Source of the DNA: Thermoflexales bacterium | GTDB taxonomy: Bacteria; Chloroflexota; Anaerolineae; Fen-1058 | Length of the DNA stretch: 5,031 nucleotides | Assembly: GCA_017999195.1 (NCBI GenBank) | Contig: JAGOBP010000347.1 | Span: forward strand, 1 to 5,031 | Direction of reading: 5' to 3' | In this document: positions 1 through 5,031 of the stretch, one piece after another | Numbering within the stretch: position 1 is the stretch's first letter | Layout: the number at the start of each line of letters is the position of its first letter | Made by a program: the position numbers and the translations under genes | Notes under the pieces: generated by a model | Database searches by the model: none | Told to the model about the DNA's origin: nothing | Seen by the model: only the letters and a program-made list of their open reading frames with translations

Positions 1-193
1 CCATTTGAGTGGGACCGTAGGCGTTGATGATTAGCAGTTTGACCGTCTCAGTGTTGAGATCGCTGGCCGTAATGGCATCCAGGTTCAGCAGCACATTGTA
101 ACCATGCGCGGTCAGATCGTTTACAAAAGTGCGCACGTCGCGCGGCGTCGAGGCAATATTGCCATGCCCCGCATCGATCAACACCAGCGGCAC
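1..193 (-). other. Start of a DUF4350/GATase1-like Rossmann module, cut by the edge
   Basis: Residues 929-992 read VPLVLIDAGHGN (D935, H938), then a predicted helix containing FVNDLTAHGY, strand NVLLNLD, and strand KLLIINAYGP. This strand-helix-strand pattern with an initial D-x-x-HGN resembles the N-terminal part of DUF4350/IFT52 (GIFT)-like and GATase1-like folds. Only about 64 residues are visible, so whether any catalytic residue exists downstream cannot be judged. It shows that the protein carries a second non-Ig globular module after the hydrolase. Confidence 0.5.
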
Positions 194-2977
194 TTTTTCA
201 TCGGTCGCCGTCATGTACGTGGTGCGCGCATCGTCGTCGGGGTTATCGCCCAGCGGCGTGCCCGTAATCCGCGCCGTAATGGTAACCGGGCCGGTGATGG
301 CCGGCTGCCACGTAATGCTGGCAAAGCCGTCGACGCACGGGCCGGTGACACACGGCGGCACGGCCGCCGACAACGACGCTTGATCGACGTTGTTGATGCT
401 GAAGGTGACCGTCACGGTCCGGGTTTGCGCTTCGCGATTGCTGACGCGCGCCGTGATCAAACTGGGATTGTAGATCGTGGCGATGGTCGGCTCAACCGCG
501 AGGTCCGTCAGCGCGACGTTGACCGCCCCCTGCGTCCAGATGGGCGACGACACAATGCGGTCGCCGTCGGCCTGCGTGACCTTGACGTAGAAGTAATGCA
601 CGCCGGGCGCCACCGGCACAATCGGCTGCCAGCTAAACGTTGAGGTGGTGTTCGTTTGAGTAATCACTGCGCCCCCAAACGAAATCAACTGGACCAGGGC
701 GCTGCCTTCGTTATCGGGATCAAAACCGGCCACGTCAAACAGCACCGAGCCGGTGTTGGGAATTTCGCTGCCCATCCACGCCCCGTTGCCCTTGAACTTC
801 AATTCATAGGTCTTGTCTTCGGTGGCAAAGGTGCGGCGGGCTTCCAGCGCATCCAGCAGATCGGCCTTGGTCAGCGCGGGCAGCCACGTGCCCGTGCGAT
901 GCGGGGTGTTGCTGCCCCAGTACGGCGAATGCGTATCGGCGTTGTTGGTCGCGCCCACTTTCCAGCCGTAGTCCAGCGAGCGGATGTATTCATCTTCGCT
1001 GAAGGCATAGGACGTGCCGCTGCCGTTGCCCACTTCTTCCAACTTCATCGTGGCGGACACTTCGGGATGGAAGGTCCAGTCGTTGAAGTTGATCCAGCCC
1101 GGATGGTTGAACTGTGCGATCGTGGCTTCACCGTTCAGGCCCACTGTGCCCGTAATGGACAGCCAGTTGTAGAAGCCGTCCACCGTCTGGCCTTTTTCAA
1201 GGTTGGGCGTGTAGTCGCAGAAAGCGCAGCCAGTGTTGGTCCGCACCGCATGTCGCACCGTGTTGATGACGTTGATGTGACCTTCTGCGCCTTGCGTATA
1301 TTCCACGCCGCGCAGCGCCACAAATTCACCGGGCACCGTGGCCGAGATGGACGCGGCCAGCATGTCCGCCCATTCGCCGTCATCCACCGCATACGAGTGA
1401 TCCGTCACGGCCATGAAGTCAAAGCCGTTGGCCCGGCCGGTGGCATACGCCGTGGCCGCCGTCAACGAACCGTCTGAATACGAGGTGTGATTGTGCAAGT
1501 CGCCGTGATAGGCGGTCAGCACCGGCTCGGCATCCGTCGTAAACGACCACGTCTTCACACCCGATAGGCCGTTGCCCGCCCAATCGGTGACGTTGTCCAC
1601 GGTCATGGTATAGCGCGATGTCGGCAGCAGCACGATGGGTGTAGCCGTCACTTTGAAGGCCACTGCATCATACGTAAAAGCACTCCACCCGATCGCCCCC
1701 TGCGGCCCGACAAGCATGAAGTTACCCGCTATGACGGTGCTGGGCTTCAGGTCTTCGCTGAACGTGATGACAAGGCGGCTATTCAACGGCACGCTGATGG
1801 CATTGCTTGCGGGCAAGCGCGAAGCAATCGTCGGCGAAATAGAGTCGCCGTCGCCCGTGGTAAAACTCCAGACGTAAGGGACAACTAAGGTATTGCCTGC
1901 CAGGTCCTTAATGCTGGTCGAGAGCGTGGCCGTGTAGGACGTCTGCGCCGCCAGCGAACCTTGCAAAGCAAACGTGGCCGTGCGCGTCGCGCCTGCATAC
2001 GTCACCGTGCCCGGCACATTGCCTTGCGGGCCATCCAGTGTAAACGTCGCATCCGTCACTGTCGCCGGATCAAGCGCTTCGCTGAAGGTCGCGCTCAACG
2101 GCAAGTACGGACTGACCCCGGTCGCGGTTGAGATTGGCACGGTGGCAGAGACCCCCGGCGGTGTAACATCCAGCACGTTGATGTCGGTGTTGGGCGTAAC
2201 CGTATTCGCCTGAACCGTGATGTCCGTCTTCGCCGTGCCGGTGAGCACGCCATTGTTCCACACCTCGGCGGTCAGCCCGGTTCCGATCGGCGCGGCCACT
2301 TGATAGAAGCCGGTATCGCCCGTCGTATAGCCTTCGGCCACGGTATTGTCCTCGGCCGCATACACGCCGACAATGGCGCCGCCGCCGTTACGAATGATGA
2401 CCGGCCCACCCGCCAGCGGCACGCCGCTGACCTCATGCGCGTGGCCCGCAATCCAGCCGCCCGCCGTGGTCATATCCATCGGCACCGGCGTCACGGTCGC
2501 ATCGCTGTTCGTCGCACCCGTGCGCACGCGCACGCGCAACTTCATATCGGCAGTACCGGCATGGCCCACCACCGCCTTCAGATACAGCCACCCCGACCAC
2601 TCGGTCACGCCGCTGATCGTGGGCAGGCCGTTATAGGTGTTATCAATCGCCACCCACGACGCGGTCTGCCAATTCCAGAAACAGCCTTTGTTATTGGTAT
2701 CCGCCGTGCGATAGTGATAGCCCTTGATGACATACGACAAACCGGCATCCAGCCCGGTGGCCGACATAAACACCGCATACGGCGTGCCGGTGGCGCAATT
2801 GCCGTCAGTGGTATCGGCCGGAATCGACGACGGATACACACTCAGGGCCGTGGCCTGCGGGGCCGACGGCGGCATCAACGGCGCGGCTAACGCGCGCGGC
2901 TGCAACACCAACCACGCGCCCAGCAGCGCCGCCAGGACCAGCGCACTGCTGATAAGAATGGACAGACTTCGCTTCAT
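1..2977 (-). CDS. Secreted multidomain CehA/McbA-like PHP metallohydrolase, 3'-partial
   Basis: Predicted exported metal-dependent hydrolase; 992 codons are open to the left edge, so the C-terminus is missing. The ATG at 2977 is chosen because a GAGGT ribosome binding site lies 6 bases upstream and a signal peptide follows at once (K2 R3, hydrophobic core, ALA at 29-31). Domain order: unassigned beta-rich region (44-160; C61, C99), carboxypeptidase-regulatory-like fold (173-270), two Big_5 domains (272-374, 379-481), PHP domain (488-720), beta regions (720-928), then a DUF4350/GATase1-like start (929-992). PHP motifs: HGDLHNHT (H495, H497), YSDG (D502), VTDHS (H527), VEYTQG (E559), EGHIN (H567), FNHPG (H625), ADTHS (D681, H683). 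CehA and McbA themselves are carbaryl hydrolases, but most relatives have no known substrate and none is claimed here. It lies 23 bases behind the nuclease gene, likely in one operon. Confidence 0.93.
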   Translation of the reverse strand, partial: MKRSLSILISSALVLAALLGAWLVLQPRALAAPLMPPSAPQATALSVYPSSIPADTTDGNCATGTPYAVFMSATGLDAGLSYVIKGYHYRTADTNNKGCFWNWQTASWVAIDNTYNGLPTISGVTEWSGWLYLKAVVGHAGTADMKLRVRVRTGATNSDATVTPVPMDMTTAGGWIAGHAHEVSGVPLAGGPVIIRNGGGAIVGVYAAEDNTVAEGYTTGDTGFYQVAAPIGTGLTAEVWNNGVLTGTAKTDITVQANTVTPNTDINVLDVTPPGVSATVPISTATGVSPYLPLSATFSEALDPATVTDATFTLDGPQGNVPGTVTYAGATRTATFALQGSLAAQTSYTATLSTSIKDLAGNTLVVPYVWSFTTGDGDSISPTIASRLPASNAISVPLNSRLVITFSEDLKPSTVIAGNFMLVGPQGAIGWSAFTYDAVAFKVTATPIVLLPTSRYTMTVDNVTDWAGNGLSGVKTWSFTTDAEPVLTAYHGDLHNHTSYSDGSLTAATAYATGRANGFDFMAVTDHSYAVDDGEWADMLAASISATVPGEFVALRGVEYTQGAEGHINVINTVRHAVRTNTGCAFCDYTPNLEKGQTVDGFYNWLSITGTVGLNGEATIAQFNHPGWINFNDWTFHPEVSATMKLEEVGNGSGTSYAFSEDEYIRSLDYGWKVGATNNADTHSPYWGSNTPHRTGTWLPALTKADLLDALEARRTFATEDKTYELKFKGNGAWMGSEIPNTGSVLFDVAGFDPDNEGSALVQLISFGGAVITQTNTTSTFSWQPIVPVAPGVHYFYVKVTQADGDRIVSSPIWTQGAVNVALTDLAVEPTIATIYNPSLITARVSNREAQTRTVTVTFSINNVDQASLSAAVPPCVTGPCVDGFASITWQPAITGPVTITARITGTPLGDNPDDDARTTYMTATDEKVPLVLIDAGHGNIASTPRDVRTFVNDLTAHGYNVLLNLDAITASDLNTETVKLLIINAYGPTQM
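194..523 (-). other. Beta-rich Ig/CARDB-like domain of the metallohydrolase
   Basis: Residues about 819-928 start with VNVALTDLAV and contain alternating strands such as TVTVTFSINN and TITARITG, ending in a Asp-rich DNPDDD turn. The pattern (a statement about what the sequence 'does', contrast with rest, then N-terminal strand and D-rich end) resembles CARDB-type Ig-like modules. C876 and C881 (PPCVTGPC) could form a small disulfide loop. Assignment is by pattern only and could equally be another seven-strand Ig-like family. Confidence 0.5.
818..1516 (-). other. PHP metallohydrolase domain (CehA/McbA-like)
   Basis: Residues about 488-720. The order HxH (495, 497), YSDG (502), TDH (527), E559, NHPG (H625) and DTH (681, 683) is the layout expected for a multi-metal PHP-fold active site, so the domain is likely active. 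An extra Cys pair, C584 and C587 (GCAFCD), sits between the E559 and H625 motifs. Boundaries are approximate; the end is placed where RRTFAT (F717) gives way to a beta-rich extension often seen after this domain in the family. Confidence 0.87.
1535..2164 (-). repeat. Tandem pair of Big_5 (SbsA-type) Ig-like domains
   Basis: Residues 272-374 and 379-481 of the metallohydrolase align by eye as two copies of the same fold. Each starts with a Pro-rich strand, has the FSE-x-L signature (FSEALDPATV at 298, FSEDLKPSTV at 406), then a GPQG turn, a YT-x-T strand, a D-x-AGN turn, and ends in WSFTT. These modules are common in bacterial surface proteins, where they space catalytic domains away from the cell or bind surface polymers. 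The copies are clearly diverged, so this is an old protein-level duplication rather than a recent DNA repeat. Confidence 0.88.
2885..2977 (-). other. Signal peptide region of the metallohydrolase
   Basis: Residues 1-31 have a short basic start (MKR), a Leu/Val/Ala-rich core of about 20 residues, and a small-residue site ALA-A after residue 31. This is typical of Sec-dependent export. No lipobox cysteine is present near the cleavage site, so a lipoprotein is not indicated. The exact cleavage point (after 31 or 32) is inferred by eye. Confidence 0.85.
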
Positions 2978-2983
2978 TGCCTT

Positions 2984-2988
2984 ACCTC
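2984..2988 (-). promoter_or_regulatory. Ribosome binding site of the PHP metallohydrolase gene
   Basis: The minus strand reads GTGAGGTAAGGCAATG; GAGGT is complementary to the 16S anti-Shine-Dalgarno core and sits 6 bases before the ATG at 2977. It lies inside the 23-base gap after the nuclease TAA (3001-3003). It fixes the start choice over the in-frame Met35, which would remove the signal peptide. The gap is too short for a full promoter plus terminator, which favours co-transcription with the nuclease gene. Confidence 0.85.
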
Positions 2989-3000
2989 ACTTTGATGGGT

Positions 3001-5031
3001 TTAGTTACTGATCAACGGCAGATAGACGCCGTAAACGTGAATCGTTGTCGGCGCAGTCAACGTGCTGGCGGCCTGTACATCAACTGCCCACAAGGCCGCG
3101 TTATCGAGTGTAGCCGCGCCGACGGGCAATTGCCCCAGGTCGTTCACGCGCGCGGCATACTGCACCGATCGGCCAGCGCTGCCCGATAAGACGCCCGTCC
3201 ACGTCAGACTCGGCGTAAAGTCCAGCGCGTCGCTCAACGTGAAGTAGCGCGCATCCAGCGTGGGCGTCAGCCAGACAGTCGCGCTTAAGCCACCGCTGTT
3301 GGTCAGCGTAAACGTAAACGTGATGACTTCGCCCGGCTTCATGCTCGAAGTGTTCGCGCTGAAACTCGCGCTCACATTGGCGGGCATTACCGTGCCAAAC
3401 TCCAGGCCGATCAACACCGGATCATGATCGGAAGCGCGATAGGGCGTGGGCGTATACAACCCCGGCGGATTGAAGTCCTGGTCGTAATCGATGACGCTGG
3501 GTTCGTCGGCATTGATGTGCCAGTAGGTTACGCCCGTGATGTGCGGATCAAGACTGCTCGTCGTCAACGCTTGATCCAGATAGCCCGCCTGCCCATCGAA
3601 AACATACGAATAGCGCTGCGCTGCAGTCACATGCAAGGCTTGATTGACCAGCCCACCGGACACCAACGCATTGATCGGGTCCTCTGCGCCATAGGCATTC
3701 AAGTCGCCGATCACGATCACATCGGGGTCGGTGGCTTGCAACGTGGTAATCCAATCGACCAGACCGTTGGCTTGCGCTGTGCGCTTCACATTCCAGCAGC
3801 CTTGTCCTAAATCAATATCCACGCCGCTGGCAGGGCAACTGCCTTTGGACTTGAAGTGATTGACGATGACGAAGAACTCTTCGCCTTGCGGCGTGCGGAA
3901 ACGTTGGGCCAGCGGCGGCCGATCGAACAGCGGATTGTAAACGGGATGTGTTATCACTTGATGATTCAGCGGCGCGCCTTGCGGCGAAACGCGCGCCGTT
4001 TGATAAATCATCGCGACCTTGATCGCATCGCTGCCGGGCGCGGGTTCGGTGACAAACGCATACGTGCCTGCGCTGGTGGCCGCGTTGAGGCCGTTGACCA
4101 AATCTTGAATCGCGCTAAGCGTGCCCGTGCCGTCATTCTCGATTTCCATCAGGCCGACGACGTCGGCATTCAGGGCCACGATGGCGGGAATGATCTTGTC
4201 GCGCTGGCGCACGAATTCCGCATACGTATCGGCACCACGGGACGTGGGGAAACCGCCGCCCGCGCCGTCACCGTTGAAGTAGTTGAGCACGTTGAAACTG
4301 GCGACGCGAATCGAACCGCCAACGGCTTCGGGCGCGGCCGTGCGCGGGTGAGCGCGTGAAATGGTCACCGGACCAATCGGCTGTAAACGATAATGCCGGA
4401 TGGCCGCATTGCTATTGATCGCGCCGTAATCGATCACGCCCGTGAGATTGGTGACGATGTCGCCCGCGCGCAGGGTGTTATCCACGCCGAGGTAAGGGAC
4501 GGGGTTGGGATTTTGCGCCGTCGAGCCGTCGTCCAAGACCAGCATGCGGCGCGCGTTCAGTTCGGCAGTGTCGCCCAGGCCGTTGCCGTTGGTGGGATTG
4601 TACATACGCCCATCGGCGGATAGCGTGACCTGGCCGTAACGCCCCTGGAAGAAGTTCTGATCGACGGTGAGCGTTTCAGGGACGGTCACGTACATGCCTT
4701 CAAAACGCTCTTGATCATTGGTGGCCGCGACGGGCAAATCAACCACGATTGGCGCGAGCGGCTGGCCATTGCTGCACACTTGCACGTTGGTCACGGGGCT
4801 GATTTCGGTGAGCTCGTTGAATTCGACGACGGTGCCGGTGACGCGCACGATCTCGCCCACGTTGACATCGGGGCTGCCGGAATAAACAAAGACACCGTCC
4901 GAGGTGGCCGGGTTGCCGTCACCGACGGGGTCTTGCAAATAGAAGCCGCTTTGCTGCGTGGCGGCCTGGAAATCGCCGACGACCACACCCTCGATCGTGA
5001 CGGACTGCCCGATCAGCGGGCTGCTAGGGCC
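3001..5031 (-). CDS. ExeM/NucH-type secreted nuclease (EEP superfamily), 5'-partial
   Basis: Extracellular metal-dependent nuclease that would hydrolyse DNA (perhaps RNA) phosphodiester bonds outside the cell. The frame is open to the right edge, so the start, signal peptide and any N-terminal domain are missing; 676 residues and a TAA stop are visible (numbered from the edge). An OB-fold begins with SVTIEGVVVGDFQ and GFYLQDP (about 9-90). A family-typical beta region follows, with RFEGM (109-113) and GRYG (130-133). The EEP domain (about 240-546) has FNVLN (N247), MEIEN (E296), NHFKSKG (H392), GDLNAYG (D443, N445), YLDQAL (D486) and SDHDP (D535, H536), so the catalytic set looks complete. 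GQGCWN with C399/C412 is an ExeM-family signature and suggests a disulfide. An Ig/DUF11-like domain (about 549-665) and the tail VYLPLISN follow. From memory the family usually has LDH or LDY where this has LDQ. The family assignment is secure; the exact substrate is not. Confidence 0.95.
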   Translation of the reverse strand, partial: GPSSPLIGQSVTIEGVVVGDFQAATQQSGFYLQDPVGDGNPATSDGVFVYSGSPDVNVGEIVRVTGTVVEFNELTEISPVTNVQVCSNGQPLAPIVVDLPVAATNDQERFEGMYVTVPETLTVDQNFFQGRYGQVTLSADGRMYNPTNGNGLGDTAELNARRMLVLDDGSTAQNPNPVPYLGVDNTLRAGDIVTNLTGVIDYGAINSNAAIRHYRLQPIGPVTISRAHPRTAAPEAVGGSIRVASFNVLNYFNGDGAGGGFPTSRGADTYAEFVRQRDKIIPAIVALNADVVGLMEIENDGTGTLSAIQDLVNGLNAATSAGTYAFVTEPAPGSDAIKVAMIYQTARVSPQGAPLNHQVITHPVYNPLFDRPPLAQRFRTPQGEEFFVIVNHFKSKGSCPASGVDIDLGQGCWNVKRTAQANGLVDWITTLQATDPDVIVIGDLNAYGAEDPINALVSGGLVNQALHVTAAQRYSYVFDGQAGYLDQALTTSSLDPHITGVTYWHINADEPSVIDYDQDFNPPGLYTPTPYRASDHDPVLIGLEFGTVMPANVSASFSANTSSMKPGEVITFTFTLTNSGGLSATVWLTPTLDARYFTLSDALDFTPSLTWTGVLSGSAGRSVQYAARVNDLGQLPVGAATLDNAALWAVDVQAASTLTAPTTIHVYGVYLPLISN
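3004..3027 (-). other. C-terminal YLPLI-type tail of the nuclease
   Basis: The last eight residues are VYLPLISN, directly after the Ig-like domain and before TAA. From memory, short tails of the form (Y/F)LP(L/V)(I/V) plus two or three residues recur at the ends of exported Chloroflexota proteins. There is no LPxTG motif, membrane helix or PEP-CTERM signature. A sorting or anchoring role is inference. Confidence 0.5.
3028..3387 (-). other. C-terminal Ig/DUF11-like domain of the nuclease
   Basis: Residues about 549-668 contain MKPGEVITFTFTLTNSG, followed later by SLTWTGVLSG and a GAATLDNAA strand. The PG-x-x-hTFThTN-x-G opening and the N-A strand near the end are typical of DUF11-like repeat domains of surface and exported proteins. 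It likely acts as a spacer or surface-binding module after the catalytic domain and is not needed for chemistry. Confidence 0.72.
3394..4314 (-). other. EEP (DNase I-like) catalytic domain of the nuclease
   Basis: Residues about 240-546 of the visible nuclease. Metal-binding and catalytic positions expected for the fold are all present: N247, E296, H392, D443, N445, D535 and H536. The stretch between H392 and D443 holds the ExeM-specific loop with C399 and C412 followed by GCWN and an R-x-x-QA helix, which separates this group from sphingomyelinases, inositol phosphatases and ExoIII-type repair enzymes. Confidence 0.92.
4762..5007 (-). other. OB-fold domain of the nuclease (YhcR-type)
   Basis: Residues about 9-90: SVTIEGVVVGDFQ, then GFYLQDP, a DGNPATSDG loop, VFVYSG, and VGEIVRVTGTVVEF leading to LTEI. 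This strand order is the OB-fold found N-terminal to the EEP domain in YhcR/ExeM-like nucleases, where it is thought to help hold nucleic acid. The few residues before it (GPSSPLIGQ) match the usual lead-in to this domain, so the upstream part of the gene should hold the signal peptide and possibly a lamin-tail or similar domain. Confidence 0.82.

Noticed and set aside
104..643. Plus-strand open frame of 179 codons, Arg/His-rich
   Set aside because: It lies antisense to the in-frame C-terminal part of the metallohydrolase, has a low-complexity Arg/Gly/His-rich product, no recognisable domain and no good ribosome binding site; it is a GC-rich shadow.
1135..1392. Minus-strand frames at 1135-1392, 2070-2261 and 2605-2841
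   Set aside because: They overlap the metallohydrolase in a different frame and have compositionally odd, Arg/Pro/Trp-rich products with no signal.
656..1477. Plus-strand open frame of 273 codons
   Set aside because: It is exactly antisense to the PHP catalytic domain, whose metal-binding motifs are clearly real. The plus-strand product has no family signature and its length follows from GC-rich codon bias on the opposite strand.
2300..2890. Plus-strand open frame of 196 codons
   Set aside because: Antisense to the N-terminal domains of the metallohydrolase; the product is Arg/His/Ala-rich without motif or start signal.
2978..3000. A promoter or terminator between the two genes
   Set aside because: Only 23 bases separate TAA and ATG, with no inverted repeat or T-run; the gap is accounted for by the ribosome binding site.
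3424..4359. Plus-strand open frames opposite the nuclease (3424-3810 and 3856-4359)
   Set aside because: Both lie antisense to the EEP catalytic domain, which has intact catalytic motifs on the minus strand; their products show no domain.
4984..4986. GTG at 4986 as the start of the nuclease
   Set aside because: The frame stays open for 15 more codons to the right edge, and those residues (ending in TIEGV) are the first strand of the OB-fold, so the real start lies outside the window.

Overview
The window is fully occupied by two large genes on the minus strand, both cut by a window edge. Reading in the direction of transcription (right to left), they are (1) the 3' part of a secreted, ExeM/NucH-type extracellular nuclease (3001-5031; true start lies beyond the right edge) and (2) the 5' part of a large secreted multidomain protein with a CehA/McbA-type PHP metallohydrolase core (1-2977; stop lies beyond the left edge). 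The second gene is one uninterrupted frame of 992 codons and is easy to miss because it has no stop codon in the window. The genes are 23 bases apart, with a clear ribosome binding site in the gap, so they are very probably co-transcribed.

Nuclease, 676 residues visible: end of a linker, OB-fold domain (about 9-90), the family's characteristic second beta region (about 91-235), endonuclease/exonuclease/phosphatase (EEP) domain with all catalytic motifs intact (about 240-546), Ig/DUF11-like domain (about 549-665), and a short C-terminal tail VYLPLISN. Metallohydrolase, 992 residues visible: signal peptide (1-31), unassigned beta-rich domain with two Cys (about 44-160), carboxypeptidase-regulatory-like domain (about 173-270), two Big_5 Ig-like domains (272-374, 379-481), PHP metallohydrolase domain with a complete set of candidate metal ligands (about 488-720), two further beta regions (about 720-928), and the start of a DUF4350/GATase1-like Rossmann module (929 onward, cut).

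Organism: a GC-rich bacterium making large exported, Ig-decorated hydrolases. The YLPLI-type C-terminal tail and the domain mixture are most reminiscent of Chloroflexota (Anaerolineae/Caldilineae-like). This is an inference from protein style, not from a marker gene.

Function: the pair reads as an extracellular degradation module, with a DNase or sugar-non-specific nuclease followed by a second metal-dependent hydrolase of unknown substrate. Acquiring nutrients or phosphate from extracellular DNA is plausible but not shown. No RNA gene, CRISPR array, mobile element, promoter or terminator could be supported. The many plus-strand open frames are antisense shadows of these two genes.
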